Numbered from the stretch's first letter, positions 1-8,962 are shown. The stretch is 64,000 bases of DNA from Planctomycetota bacterium (GCA_003671025.1 QWPW01000009.1:1-64000); one strand, 5' to 3'. The notes: a model not told the origin generated them from the sequence alone. A program made the numbers and translations.

Positions 1-37
1 CAGATTTCCTCGCGATCCCTCACGCTCGATCACGCCG

Positions 38-229
38 TCAATACAACGGCCCCCAGCGATCGAGCAGCACCGCGAGATCCGCTCCGCCGATCGCGCCGTC
101 GTCGTTGAGATCGCCATAAGGGGGATTCGCAAACCCCCACAGCGAGAGCAACTCCGCGAGATCTGCCCCGCAAGCGAGCGCGCGCGATGAGACTGCTTCG
201 GATGTGAGGTGAACGTGGTGAGAGCGTGG
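38..229 (-). pseudogene. C-terminal remnant of a dockerin-like exported protein
   Basis: The reverse frame reads two ADLAxLLxxWG calcium-binding repeats joined by a PYGDLNDDGAIGG stretch and stops at 38-40, which is how dockerin-like domains at the C-terminus of planctomycete exoproteins look. The frame is closed at 230 by a stop. There is no start codon, signal peptide or N-terminal domain, so only the tail survives. It resembles the remnant at 1788-2165. A displaced 3' end of a gene broken by rearrangement is the simplest reading. Confidence 0.6.
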
Positions 230-363
230 TTAGAACACGGGACCGGCGCGTTCGCTCCGCTCGTCCGTTCTTCGAATTCCGTACGTCCACAGTCATTCCC
301 GAATCCGCCGAGTTCGCGACGGAGCGGTGATGACACACTTGAGTCGGGAGATTCGCGTGCTCT

Positions 364-711
364 TTGATCTTACTCCGCCGATCGTTGCGCCTTCATTGGG
401 TGCTCGCCTCGGCGCTGCTTGGGGCTTGCTCGAGTGCGACGACCATTGATGTTCATGATTGGTACGAAGTCGTGTCCGCGCGCGTGGGTCGTGAGGTCAT
501 GGACGCTTCGATGCGGCGGAAGATTGAGGAGAGCGGGTGTCCTTGGAAGGCGCGTGATCGGCGCACAGGGATAGACATGGTGCTGGTGATGCCGAGTGAG
601 TTTCTGATGGGTTCGCCAGAATCTGAACGCGGTCGCGCGCAGGAGACGGTGGTTTGGACAGACGGTGGTTTGGACGGGCACTGTGTCAGGCACTGTGTCG
701 CGACTGAGTGA
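364..711 (+). pseudogene. Truncated formylglycine-generating-enzyme (SUMF1) family lipoprotein
   Basis: The frame encodes a lipoprotein-type signal (LASALLGAC) and then GIDMVLVMPSEFLMGSPESE, the entry motif of FGE-sulfatase/SUMF1 domains. Full proteins run another 200 or so residues and end in a Cys-containing active site, but here homology stops after MGSPESERGR and the frame runs into repeats (646-699). It is therefore a fragment whose 3' part was lost at a repeat insertion or deletion. A functional short peptide is unlikely. Confidence 0.6.
646..704. repeat. REP-like repeat cluster at the FGE break
   Basis: GACGGTGGTTTGGAC occurs twice (646-660, 662-676) and GGCACTGTGTC twice (677-687, 689-699). 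The GGAC(A/G)GGCAC theme matches the repeats at 1.65 and 4.5 kb. It sits where FGE homology ends. Confidence 0.5.
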
Positions 712-896
712 CGCAGAGGAATGAGCTGCACTCGGTCTTGCGTCTCAGCCTCGCGACTCGCGACTCGATCAGAGTTGTGTGTCCCAAGTCTGTTCTCAGT
801 CTGCCAAATCTGTTCCGTCAATCAACGCCCACGGAAGCTCCTGCGCAAGCCGGAGTCTGAGCGTGTCACGCGCGTTCGTCGCGTCAACTCCAAACG

Positions 897-1502
897 TCAC
901 TGCGCCGAATCGGTGTCGACAGTGAAGTAGAAGCTGTCGCCGTTGTTGACGCCCGCGGAGAAGTAGATGGAGAGCATGTTGTACGCATCGTTGCGTACCG
1001 GAGCCGTTCCCACTTTGATCGGATTCGACCAGACGGCTCTCGCATCCCACAGACCTTGGACGGAGATGGCGGCGACATCTTGACCAGCGAGCGAGCCCGC
1101 GCTGCCGGGGTTTGGGCTCGTGCGATCGAACACGAGCGGCTGTTGCGCACCGCCAAAGTGAATTCGCACGATGCTTTCTGGAGTCAACGCGAGATGCCGC
1201 AGTCCAAACATCGTTTGGGTGGCAGTTTGCATGGTGGCGACGATCACGTACCCGTTGCCCTGCGCGACGGCGGTGATCGAATTTTGGGCGACGAACACGG
1301 GCGCCTCAACGGCACCCGAGGCCATGACCACTTTGATCGGCAGCGCCAAGATGTGCGCCAATGGAGTCGATTGATTCATCGCTTGCACAGAGCGCCCCGA
1401 ACCCGGAATCGCGTAATTGCCCACGAATCCTGCAGCGCTCGCGATGGTGGTGGTCAGTGCGGCAGCGGTGAGTGCGAGTGTGGCGATCGTTGCGTGGCGC
1501 AT
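897..1502 (-). CDS. Exported protein of unknown function
   Basis: A 201-residue protein with a clear Sec signal peptide (MRHATIATLALTAAALTTTIASA, mature N-terminus near residue 24). The chosen ATG at 1502 follows a GAGGAAACCGCC Shine-Dalgarno; the frame is open further upstream but that part is not signal-like. The mature part is rich in small and hydrophobic residues with alternating beta-type stretches and no Cys pair or catalytic motif that I recognise. It ends at FTVDTDSAQ without a sorting tail. Nothing nearby suggests an operon. It may be a small surface or periplasmic beta protein. Confidence 0.7.
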   Translation of the reverse strand: MRHATIATLALTAAALTTTIASAAGFVGNYAIPGSGRSVQAMNQSTPLAHILALPIKVVMASGAVEAPVFVAQNSITAVAQGNGYVIVATMQTATQTMFGLRHLALTPESIVRIHFGGAQQPLVFDRTSPNPGSAGSLAGQDVAAISVQGLWDARAVWSNPIKVGTAPVRNDAYNMLSIYFSAGVNNGDSFYFTVDTDSAQ

Positions 1503-1643
1503 GGCGGTTTCCTCGATTGAGTTGAGTGTGTCCTGACTCTTGTCTGCGGACGAGCAGGCAACAAAGGAGTTCCGCGCGCGCACAGGGCGCTCTCTCTGCG
1601 TTCACCCGATTGGGCGTCATTTTCCAAAAGCAGAGAGCAGGCG

Positions 1644-1752
1644 ATCGTGGACAGGCACATTTCGATCAGCGACCGATGGGGTCGCAGGTGCGTGACTCAG
1701 GTTCGCCGATCACCCGAAATATGCCTGTCCACGATCTCGTGTCCACGATCTC
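1644..1752. repeat. REP-like inverted repeat pair
   Basis: Two 21-bp arms at 1644-1664 and 1715-1735 are reverse complements with one mismatch and carry the GGACAGGCACA core. They flank a 50-bp spacer. The end of the right arm (TGTCCACGATCTCG) is repeated immediately downstream. The layout resembles paired REP units mobilised by REP-associated transposases; no transposase lies in the window. Confidence 0.65.
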
Positions 1753-1787
1753 GCCACCGGGTCGCGCATTGACGAACGCGTGCGCCG

Positions 1788-2165
1788 TCACTCCGCGCAC
1801 GTTCCCCACGCGTTGAGGAGCACTGCGAGATCTGCGCCGTTGATGATTCCATCGGGTACAGGATCGAGTCTGGGTAAACCAGGCGCGGGACCCCATGGGT
1901 TGAAGATTTGCGCGAGGTCAGTCGCGCCGACTTCGCCATTCTGATCAAAGTCCGCAGGGTAGGCGGCCAATCCGCTCTCGCAAATGTCGAGGATGCCGTT
2001 GCCGTTGATGTCGCCGTACGGCAGATTGGGAAATCCCCACCGCGACAGAAGTTCCGCAAGATCAGGCGCGCTGACTTTTCCATCAAGCGCGAAGTCGCCG
2101 CGCCCGCGTTTGCAACTGTCGAGCGCGCCATCCGCGTCGTTGTCTTCGCCGCCGGTGACAATCAC
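1788..2165 (-). pseudogene. Second dockerin-like C-terminal remnant
   Basis: The reverse frame encodes an acidic DNDADGALDSC segment followed by three ADLAxLLxxWG-type units (SAPDLAELLSRWGF, GATDLAQIFNPWG, NGADLAVLLNAWG) and a GDINGNGILDICE spacer. This is typical of the last ~120 residues of large planctomycete extracellular proteins. The frame is closed by a stop at 2175-2177, inside the hairpin that ends the neighbouring A1-B1 cassette. The gene therefore appears cut at the cassette junction, and the listed GTG at 2165 is not a credible start. Confidence 0.6.
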
Positions 2166-2206
2166 GGCGGCCGTTCATGGGCAACTCATGTGACGGCCGC
2201 CGTGAT
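2161..2206 (-). repeat. Cassette 3' hairpin, copy 1
   Basis: Perfect 14-bp arms (ATCACGGCGGCCGT and its complement) enclose an 18-nt loop, about 90 nt past the stop of B1. Read in the gene direction it is nearly identical to the hairpin at 21036-21082 after B2. It has no U-tract, so it may be a 3' stabiliser or Rho-type end rather than an intrinsic terminator. Confidence 0.75.
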
Positions 2207-2297
2207 GCATTTTCGAATTGATCTGATGACTGATGCGACCAACGACGCGCGGACTATCGCAGGCGATTGTGCGGTGTGACTCGAATCTCGTCACCAC

Positions 2298-2768
2298 TCA
2301 CTTTGACAACACGATCCACGCGCCATTGCCAATCATCGTGACGATGCTCGCGAGCAAAAACCAACCACCTAAACGCCAACACTTCGCCGCGACACCTGAT
2401 CGAAGCGCCGCCTCACCGCGAGACACAAGCGCAATCGTGACCACGAAGAACATCACCGCCGCGATGCTTGGAAACGATCCGGTCACGATCGCGCGCACGG
2501 GGGCTTTCGCGACGAGGTAGGTCAGCGACGATTGAAGTGAAAGGAATGTGGAAAAGCAGACGAGTGCCACGCCGACCAATGAAGCATGCACGCGGACGCC
2601 GAGGCTTGGTGCGCTATGCGCTTGCTCGGCGGGTAAATCCACATCCACGCCACAGAACCGCATTGACACGCCGATCAGCGCCCACAGGATGATTACGGCG
2701 CAAGCACCCGAGCCCGTGTACGCCATGAGTTGCGCAAGAAGAGGTACGAGAGGCGTGATCGGTTCCAT
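2298..2768 (-). CDS. Small membrane protein, cassette B copy 1
   Basis: A 156-residue hydrophobic protein with about four membrane segments, paralogous to B2 (158 residues). Shared blocks include SLGVR(V/L)H(A/S)SLVG, the run (V/A)AKCWR and the segment around VTGxFPS. No family is recognised. The start was set at ATG 2768 because the length and the LEP/MEP alignment match B2. However, the best Shine-Dalgarno (GGAGCCCC) and an ATGA overlap with A1 point to ATG 2827, which lies in another frame. A small indel near the 5' end is possible. The partner is A1 upstream. Confidence 0.6.
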   Translation of the reverse strand: MEPITPLVPLLAQLMAYTGSGACAVIILWALIGVSMRFCGVDVDLPAEQAHSAPSLGVRVHASLVGVALVCFSTFLSLQSSLTYLVAKAPVRAIVTGSFPSIAAVMFFVVTIALVSRGEAALRSGVAAKCWRLGGWFLLASIVTMIGNGAWIVLSK

Positions 2769-2823
2769 GAGTCGCAGACTTTCTGAACGAAGTTCTGATT
2801 GGTGAGATTCACGTCGAAGAGAT

Positions 2824-4089
2824 TCATGGGGCTCCTTCACCGACTGCGCATGCTTCATCGAAGAGCTTGTGCATTTCTGCCTGAAACGCGGCAAGGCAGA
2901 TGACGTTTCGCGCTTGAAACATCTGAAAGTCATTCCAGATCAGCGCCCCGATTAATCCAAGCGAAGCCAAGCACGCCACCAATACCGGCCATGTCTTGGG
3001 AATGCGCACTCCCTTTGGAAAATTGATTTTCCAGACCCCTCCAACCTGCTGGATCGCGACGCCAAAGCACAGTGATGCCACGACTGAGGCCGCTGTGCCT
3101 TTCCAAAGCAGAGCAAGGGCAAGGCTCTCAAGTGCTTTCCCGACGCACACGTCGTACCGGGCTCGCGCCACACTTGCCGCTGAAGTGCCCTTCAAAAACT
3201 CGTCCCAACAAAAGCCCCCTGTTCCGTCGGGACAAAGAACACATGGAACGGGAAACTCATGGGCGCGTTGATCGATCACTTCGTCCAGTCCATGGGGATC
3301 GCGCACGATCTGCAGAAAATGCTTGAAGCTCCAGCTCGGAGGCATCAGTCCATCGAACGTTGGAAAACTGTCGTAGTAGTCGCGTGGCAGAATGACATCG
3401 AATGGAATCGACACGCCACATCCTGGCGCGTCTGGTGACGTGAGCGACAAGCAGGCAGGGCGCTCCCACTGCGGCACGGTCCAGCGAAGTGTGCGCGAGG
3501 AGAAACTGTCACCCGACAAGCCGGTTGCGATGAAGTCGATGAGCTGGATCGACGAGTCCGTGGACAACACGTGCGCAAAGTCTTCGTGATACGCCGCCAT
3601 CTCGGAATCAAGCAACGCCTGCTCAAGATGAAGACGACCATCTTCGACCTTGATCACGTCGATGACCACATGCTGCCCCATCACTTGCGCCTCTTGCACA
3701 CCCAACTCGATCGAGAACATCGGATTGTTGTATTCCTCAGCGAAAACCAGTGCCAAATCAACATCGCCACAGTCGGGGGATGCGCCGACGATGTGCTTCA
3801 CCGTGCGCATGCGGTTCTGCATTTTACGTGCACTGGCTTCGAGTTCTGGCGACAGCTCCGCTAAACCTGGCGCGATAAGAATGGGAGTGCTCGCGTCGTC
3901 ATTGGAAGCGCGTGCCACTGGTTGCGGCACCGCCCAAAGCATGCCCGCGACAACAACTGCGACAAGGGTCGTGCCGAGCGTGGTGGAGAGCGTCCTGCGC
4001 CATCGCTCCGGCGCATGAGTGGGCGCGACAGCGCAAAAAGTCAGTGACTTCAATCGCGTGATTGACGCGGTGAGTAGTTCATGTGACAT
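2824..4089 (-). CDS. Membrane-anchored protein of unknown family, cassette A copy 1
   Basis: A 421-residue protein: one N-terminal membrane anchor (about 34-53, ending AVPQPVARA), a large outside domain, then two probable membrane helices in the last 100 residues. Conserved with A2 are RMRTVKHIVGAS, GVSIPFDVILPRDYY and a cysteine-rich block PCVLCPDGTGGFCWDEF, which could bind metal or form disulfides. No known domain is evident. ATG 4089 has GGAG ten bases upstream; a TTG at 4098 would add three residues. It is the first gene of a two-gene unit with B1 and is an inverted paralog of A2 15 kb away. Confidence 0.7.
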   Translation of the reverse strand: MSHELLTASITRLKSLTFCAVAPTHAPERWRRTLSTTLGTTLVAVVVAGMLWAVPQPVARASNDDASTPILIAPGLAELSPELEASARKMQNRMRTVKHIVGASPDCGDVDLALVFAEEYNNPMFSIELGVQEAQVMGQHVVIDVIKVEDGRLHLEQALLDSEMAAYHEDFAHVLSTDSSIQLIDFIATGLSGDSFSSRTLRWTVPQWERPACLSLTSPDAPGCGVSIPFDVILPRDYYDSFPTFDGLMPPSWSFKHFLQIVRDPHGLDEVIDQRAHEFPVPCVLCPDGTGGFCWDEFLKGTSAASVARARYDVCVGKALESLALALLWKGTAASVVASLCFGVAIQQVGGVWKINFPKGVRIPKTWPVLVACLASLGLIGALIWNDFQMFQARNVICLAAFQAEMHKLFDEACAVGEGAP

Positions 4090-4490
4090 CGGATGCAAGC
4101 TCCGTTTTTTATGAGTATTGCGACTCTGCTCATGCAGTGACTTGTCTCAACGCGCACGGTGCGCATCGAACGCTTGAGTCAATCTAAGCGGAGAATTGAG
4201 GCGATCTCACAATTATTAACAAAAACGTGCATGATGTTGCATTTTGAAATGTGTGTGCGATTGCGTACGTTGATCGCGCGACTCGCGTCGATCGATTGTT
4301 CGACCGTCGCCACGCGCGGGTCATGCGCTCCCACGATTCCCGATGCGCCAACGACGCACACCGCAGCGCGAATCAAACTCGCCAAACCACCGCGTCGACC
4401 GCGTAAAAATTTCGTCATGCCTCCACAACCAAGGAACTCGCGAGTTTCTTGTGTCGCGCCATCCAACACCGCGTGCGTGTCCAGTCGCGG
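4090..4490. other. A1 upstream region
   Basis: No gene is supported here. Reading toward A1, the leader shares blocks with that of A2: a TTGACT...GCGTTCGATGCGC stretch (near 4182-4158), CTGC(A/G)TGAGCAGAGTC, and farther out GCAACATCATGCACG (4240-4226), which matches 19015-19029 with one mismatch. A TTGCAA, 17 nt, TTAATA arrangement on the minus strand near 4240-4212 is a possible promoter. The rest is featureless. Confidence 0.4.
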
Positions 4491-4785
4491 CAATTGGTGA
4501 CAGGCACTTTGTTGAGGCAATCGTGGCCAGGGGCGATCGCGGACAGGCACAATTCGAAGCCGCGCGTTCGTCGGGCGAATCGTGGACAGGCACAATTCGG
4601 GGCCTGGTTGACCGATCGCGGACAGGCACAATTCGCGCCAATCGCGGACAGGCACAATTCGAAGCCGCGCGAATCGCGGGCGATCGCGGACAGGCACAAT
4701 TCGGGGCCTGGTTGACCGATCGCGGACAGGCACAATTCGTAGCCTGGTTGAAGCCGCGCGAATCGCGGACAGGTTGCATCCGCTC
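4488..4785. repeat. Array of REP-like GCGGACAGGCACAATTC units
   Basis: Six near-identical units centred near 4548, 4590, 4625, 4652, 4694 and 4729, plus decayed copies at about 4491 and 4765, all in the same orientation. Spacers recycle two short phrases (GAAGCCGCGCG and GGGGCCTGGTTGACC). Unit spacing is irregular (27-43 bp), so this is not a CRISPR array. It directly abuts the break of the Fic gene. Confidence 0.75.
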
Positions 4786-4806
4786 ATCCTCATCGCAATC
4801 TGAAAT

Positions 4807-5305
4807 GTGGGCTTCTTGGAAATCCATCCGTTCCAAGATGGAAATGGACGACTCTCGCGCATCGTCACGACGCTGCTCATGCTGCAGGCGGGCTACGCAA
4901 TTGTTCCCTACTGCTCGCTCGAGAGCGTCATCGAGCAAAACAAGGACGCGTCATACTTTGCGCTTCGTCGCACGCAATTGACCATCGGTACTCCGTCACC
5001 CGACTGGCAAACGTGGATTGATTTCTTCGTGCAATCAGTAGCGACGCAAGTGGCAAACCTCGAGGCGAAGTTGGACGTGGAGCGCATCGTGATCGCGGCG
5101 ATCCCCGCACTCTCGCTCGCCATCATCGAATTCGCGCGCAATCACGGTCGCGTCACCCTTGGCGCAAGCGATTCGTGTGACTGGTGCTAATCGCAACACA
5201 CTCAAGATGCAATTTCGATCGCTGCAGGCGAACGGAACACTTGTGCAGCAAGGCCGCGCGCGCGGTGCGTGGTACGAGTTGGGATCGACGCCGCTGGGCA
5301 AGTGA
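4807..5305 (+). pseudogene. Fic family protein, N-terminally truncated and frameshifted
   Basis: Translation begins inside the Fic core: FLEIHPFQDGNGRLSR is the catalytic HPFxDGNGR loop that transfers AMP to target proteins. Several helices follow, and then a C-terminal winged helix appears in a different frame (VTGANRNTLKMQFRSL through YELGSTPLGK, stop 5303-5305). One indel near 5158-5170 would rejoin the frames. Everything before the active site, normally about 200 residues including any inhibitory helix, is missing and replaced by the REP-like array. A stop at 4801 closes the frame. Not expected to be functional. Confidence 0.75.
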
Positions 5306-5433
5306 GCGCGCGGGGTGAGGCTGTTTCAGGCTCCGCGTCTGGCGCAAATGGGGAAGCTCGAACATGCACGAGTTCAAGACGCGCTGCGCAACCTCCATCC
5401 TCACCACCCCGTGCGGATTGTTAGGATGGCCTC

Positions 5434-6105
5434 ATGACTCCGCGCACGCTTGTTGCTGTTCTTCTCGTTGTCCCGTTTCTCGCGGTGATTCCTTCCGCGT
5501 GTGTTGCGCGGTCGACGTATCCGCCGACTGCGGGGCGTTCGATTTCCAAGCCCAGCGTTTCGCCAGGGCCTGAGGTCATGGCGGGTTCGATCAAAGAAGC
5601 GCATCGCGTGAGCGGTGGCGCGGGCGAAGTCGTGTTTAACTTGCCTGCTGGTCTCGACGCGAACACGTGGAAGCTGGTGACCAAGTTGTTGCCTGCGGGC
5701 GCGCGCGCGATGAAGCAGGGCGATGAGCGCGTGTACTCGGTGCAGCAACTGCGCATCGATGGTGGTCGCGCTGAAGTCGACATCGTCTATCCCGATCGCG
5801 GCGTGTATCAACTGATGACGGTGAGTTTCGAAGGCGGATCGTTCTTGCCGTGGAGGCCGCGCTTCTCGCATCGTTGGGTGATTCCAGCGACGCCGCCGAT
5901 GGCGAATGATCCGATGATCGCAATCAACGCGGCTGCTGCTGCGGCTGCCGCGACGAACGAAGTGATTGTCGAAGTGATTGAGATTGTTCCTGTCGTTGAA
6001 GTTGAAGTTGAAGTCGATGTGGTTGTGCCGGAAAGCGCGGCGCCAGAAGCGGCGGCGATTCCTGATCCTGCGACGCAACCAGTTGCGCCACCAACTTCGA
6101 ATTGA
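5434..6105 (+). CDS. Putative lipoprotein
   Basis: A 223-residue protein with a signal peptide ending in a lipobox-like IPSAC (Cys near residue 23), so probably membrane-attached in the periplasm. The middle part (about 50-150) is a compact beta-type domain with no recognised family. The C-terminus is low complexity: an Ala run, then a VEVEVEVDVVV acidic-hydrophobic repeat and a Pro/Ala tail. It stands alone between the Fic remnant and proS. Start ATG 5434 begins directly at the signal peptide. Confidence 0.65.
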   Translation: MTPRTLVAVLLVVPFLAVIPSACVARSTYPPTAGRSISKPSVSPGPEVMAGSIKEAHRVSGGAGEVVFNLPAGLDANTWKLVTKLLPAGARAMKQGDERVYSVQQLRIDGGRAEVDIVYPDRGVYQLMTVSFEGGSFLPWRPRFSHRWVIPATPPMANDPMIAINAAAAAAAATNEVIVEVIEIVPVVEVEVEVDVVVPESAAPEAAAIPDPATQPVAPPTSN

Positions 6106-6269
6106 TTGACGACGCGTGCGCGTGCAGTGCTTGCACCCGACGAACTCCACACGACAACACACGAAACAAAACGCGCGGCGCACAGATTCACTGTGCGCCG
6201 CGCGTGTTTTTGGATGATTGGTTTTGTGCTGCGCGTACTCGTGCGCAACTCGCGCGCGTTACTCGTACG

Positions 6270-7880
6270 TCAATAGCTCTTCGCAAACACCGCGCGTCGC
6301 GTCGACGGACGTCCCGTGAAGATGCACACGCCTGGCTCCTCGTCGCCATCAATGGGAATGCAACGACAGGTCACGGCGAACTTCGCTTTGAGTTCATCTT
6401 CGACTTTGGGATCAGGCGAGTAGTGCGCCAATGCGAAACCGCCTTGAACCGAGCCGCCGCCGTCTTCGCTGTCATTCTTGCTGCCGAAAAACGCCTCAAA
6501 CTCGGCGCGTGAATCGACGCGCTTGGAGTTCTGTTCGCGATGCGCCTTGGCGCGCGCAAACAAGCCCGACTGCATGTCTTCGAGAATCGTGGTGATGGTT
6601 GCGACAAACTCATCGCGCTTGAGCGACTGCTTGTCCTTGTGCGCGCGATCGCGGCGCGCCATGAACACCGAGTCCTGCTCCATGTCGCGCGGACCAACTT
6701 CCACGCGCAGTGGAATTCCCTTCTTGATCCATTGCCACGCCTTGTCGCCGCCGCGAATATCGCGCGCATCGAGTTCGACTTCGACCGTGCGTCCCGCGTA
6801 GGTAATCGTGCGCAATTCTGCGGCGAGACGCGTGCAGTACTCGAGCACCGCGGCGGCGGTTTCTGGTTTGTGCGTGACAGGAATGATCACCACATGCGCC
6901 GGCGCGAGTCGTGGTGGCAACACCATGCCGTCATCATCGGCGTGGGTCATGATCATGCCGCCGATGAGACGTGTCGACACGCCCCACGACGTTGTCCATG
7001 CAAACGAAATCGAGCCGCTGGCATCGCTGAACTTGATGTCGCTCGACTTCGCGAAGTTCTGTCCGAGGAAGTGCGACGTGCCCGCTTGCAACGCTTTGCG
7101 ATCTTGCATCATCGCTTCGATGCAATAGGTCGTGACCGCGCCGGGGAATCGCTCGCCCTCGGTCTTCTCGCCTTTGATGACGGGCATCGCCATCCAGTTC
7201 TCTGTGAAATCAGCGTAAACCTCGAGCATTTTCATGGTTTCCACCATGGCCTCTTCGGAAGTGGCGTGCGCGGTGTGTCCTTCTTGCCACAAGAATTCCG
7301 TGGTGCGCAAGAACAAACGCGTGCGCATTTCCCAGCGCACCACGTTGGCCCATTGATTGATGAGCAGCGGCAAATCGCGGTAGCTCTGCACCCACTTGGA
7401 GAAACTCGCGCCGATGATCGTCTCCGAAGTTGGACGCACGACCAGCGGCTCTTCGAGTTCGCCCGCAGGCACGAGGCCGGGCTTTCCGTCGGCTTTGATT
7501 CCTGGCTGCAAACGATGATGGGTAACGACCGCGCACTCTTTGGCGAAGCCGTCGACGTGTTCCGCTTCCTTCTCCAGAAACGAAAGCGGGATGAGCAGCG
7601 GGAAATACGCGTTGCGATGTCCCGTGTCCTTGAACATGCGGTCGAGCACGCGCTGAATGTTTTCCCACGTCGCGTATCCCCACGGCTTGATCACCATGCA
7701 GCCGCGCACAGGACTGGTCTCGGCCAACTCGGCCGCACGCACGACTTGTTGATACCACTCGGCGTAGTTCTCGCTCCGTGTGGGCGTGATCGCGCTGGTG
7801 GTGACGGGAGCCGCGGTGGCGGCGGCGGGCTTCTTCTGATTCTGATTTTGGTTTTGGATTTTGTTTTCTGGTTCTGACAT
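6270..7880 (-). CDS. proS: Prolyl-tRNA synthetase, archaeal/eukaryal-type
   Basis: Charges tRNA-Pro with proline. The 536-residue protein shows the short ProRS form without the bacterial editing insertion: MVIKPWGYATWENIQ, the class II motif 2 region RPTSETIIGASFSKW, and GVSTRLIGGMIMTHADDDGMVLPPRLAP of the catalytic core. It then has an anticodon-binding domain and a C-terminal zinc-ribbon-like part ending in ...FAKSY, a C-terminal Tyr common in this type. The first ~30 residues are an Asn/Gln/Ala-rich extension. ATG 7880 follows GGAAGCGAG. Single gene, divergent from the CHAD gene. Confidence 0.93.
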   Translation of the reverse strand: MSEPENKIQNQNQNQKKPAAATAAPVTTSAITPTRSENYAEWYQQVVRAAELAETSPVRGCMVIKPWGYATWENIQRVLDRMFKDTGHRNAYFPLLIPLSFLEKEAEHVDGFAKECAVVTHHRLQPGIKADGKPGLVPAGELEEPLVVRPTSETIIGASFSKWVQSYRDLPLLINQWANVVRWEMRTRLFLRTTEFLWQEGHTAHATSEEAMVETMKMLEVYADFTENWMAMPVIKGEKTEGERFPGAVTTYCIEAMMQDRKALQAGTSHFLGQNFAKSSDIKFSDASGSISFAWTTSWGVSTRLIGGMIMTHADDDGMVLPPRLAPAHVVIIPVTHKPETAAAVLEYCTRLAAELRTITYAGRTVEVELDARDIRGGDKAWQWIKKGIPLRVEVGPRDMEQDSVFMARRDRAHKDKQSLKRDEFVATITTILEDMQSGLFARAKAHREQNSKRVDSRAEFEAFFGSKNDSEDGGGSVQGGFALAHYSPDPKVEDELKAKFAVTCRCIPIDGDEEPGVCIFTGRPSTRRAVFAKSY

Positions 7881-7951
7881 CAATCAACTCGCTTCCGCGC
7901 GGTGGTCCGCGCAAGGCCCGAGAAGGTAGCACAGAGTCGCGAAAACCACCG

Positions 7952-8962
7952 ATGAAACGAGGAGTTTGCGATGACCACCGCTACAGTCGCGTCGTGCCTG
8001 ATTCGCCAGACATGTCGCCGCCATCGCGCGAGTTCAACGAATGGCGTGAGCCCTCTGGGCTCTTGCTTGGCGCGCTCGAGAATGCGATTCGCGCGGCCGA
8101 TGATGCATTGGAAGATCTCTCAACCGCGCCTCTGCGTCGTGAAGCAGTCCGCACGGCGCGTCGCGAATTGAAGTCGGTGCGCGCCATCGCGCCACTATGC
8201 CGCGTCAACACCAGAGCGCGCAGCATCAACGCCGCCGTCGACGGAATGCTCGAGTTTTCGGCCAAAGCCAATCAACTGCTCGGGCCGTTGCGTGATCGCG
8301 ATGCGCTCGCGCGTTCGATTCAGCGTCTCGCCGATCGCTTCGCCGACGCCGAGTCGCGCCGCGTGGTGCGCACGGTGTTGCTCGCGACCTTGGTGTTCGC
8401 CGAAGCAGATCGACGCGATGACTCCACGTTCGCCGCCGCCGCCATCGATCGCGCGCGTCGCGCGATTCGCGCGGCGCGCACAGCACTCGAGGCACACACG
8501 CTTCACGTCAACGCGAACAACTTGCCGCGCAGTGACAGCTTCGACGCGATGCATGCACTCGCGTTGCTGGGACGAACATTCATGACGGCGCGACGCGAAC
8601 TTGCGGCGGCGCTGGAGACGGGAGACCTCGTGCGTCTTCACGAATGCCGCAAAAAAGCAGCGTTTATCGCGTTAGCGCTGCGACCGTTCGATGACAGCCT
8701 GCCGTCGGCGGCGCGTCGCTTGCGTTCGCGCGCGCGCACACTCGCGTCCACGCTCGGCGAAGATCGCGACTGGGCGCTGCTCGATGTTGAGATGCGCGCG
8801 GCACGACAACGACTCGATGGTTCGCCGCTCGTAGTCGCGATTGATGGAGCGTTGCGTTTGGCTCGCATCGAAGCGCATGCACGCGTGGAAGATTCGGCAC
8901 GCGCGTTTCTTCGCCTCTCGCGCAAACGTGTCGCCAACGCGCTCGCGGTTGCGTTTGAGTGA
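7952..8962 (+). CDS. CHAD domain protein
   Basis: Helical protein matching the CHAD family (conserved histidine alpha-helical domain), which binds inorganic polyphosphate through basic and His residues. Typical signatures are visible: RREAVRTARRELKSVRAI, LHECRKKAAFIALALRP and LGEDRDWALLDVEM, with many Arg throughout. Length 336 residues. The start is uncertain: ATG 7952, a GTG near 7997 and ATG 8012 are in frame and none has a good Shine-Dalgarno. CHAD is often fused to or beside CYTH; here a separate CYTH gene lies at 49995. Followed by coaE after 37 bp. Confidence 0.8.
   Translation: MKRGVCDDHRYSRVVPDSPDMSPPSREFNEWREPSGLLLGALENAIRAADDALEDLSTAPLRREAVRTARRELKSVRAIAPLCRVNTRARSINAAVDGMLEFSAKANQLLGPLRDRDALARSIQRLADRFADAESRRVVRTVLLATLVFAEADRRDDSTFAAAAIDRARRAIRAARTALEAHTLHVNANNLPRSDSFDAMHALALLGRTFMTARRELAAALETGDLVRLHECRKKAAFIALALRPFDDSLPSAARRLRSRARTLASTLGEDRDWALLDVEMRAARQRLDGSPLVVAIDGALRLARIEAHARVEDSARAFLRLSRKRVANALAVAFE

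Noticed and set aside
4540-4785. CRISPR array
   Set aside because: Unit spacing is irregular, spacers recur, and no cas gene is present.
4179-4938. Several overlapping open frames on both strands with repeated CLSAIG or CACPRS phrases
   Set aside because: They are translations of the REP-like array in different frames, not a repeat protein.
6540-7877. A 445-codon plus-strand frame
   Set aside because: Antisense to proS; His/Arg-rich composition typical of reverse-frame reading.
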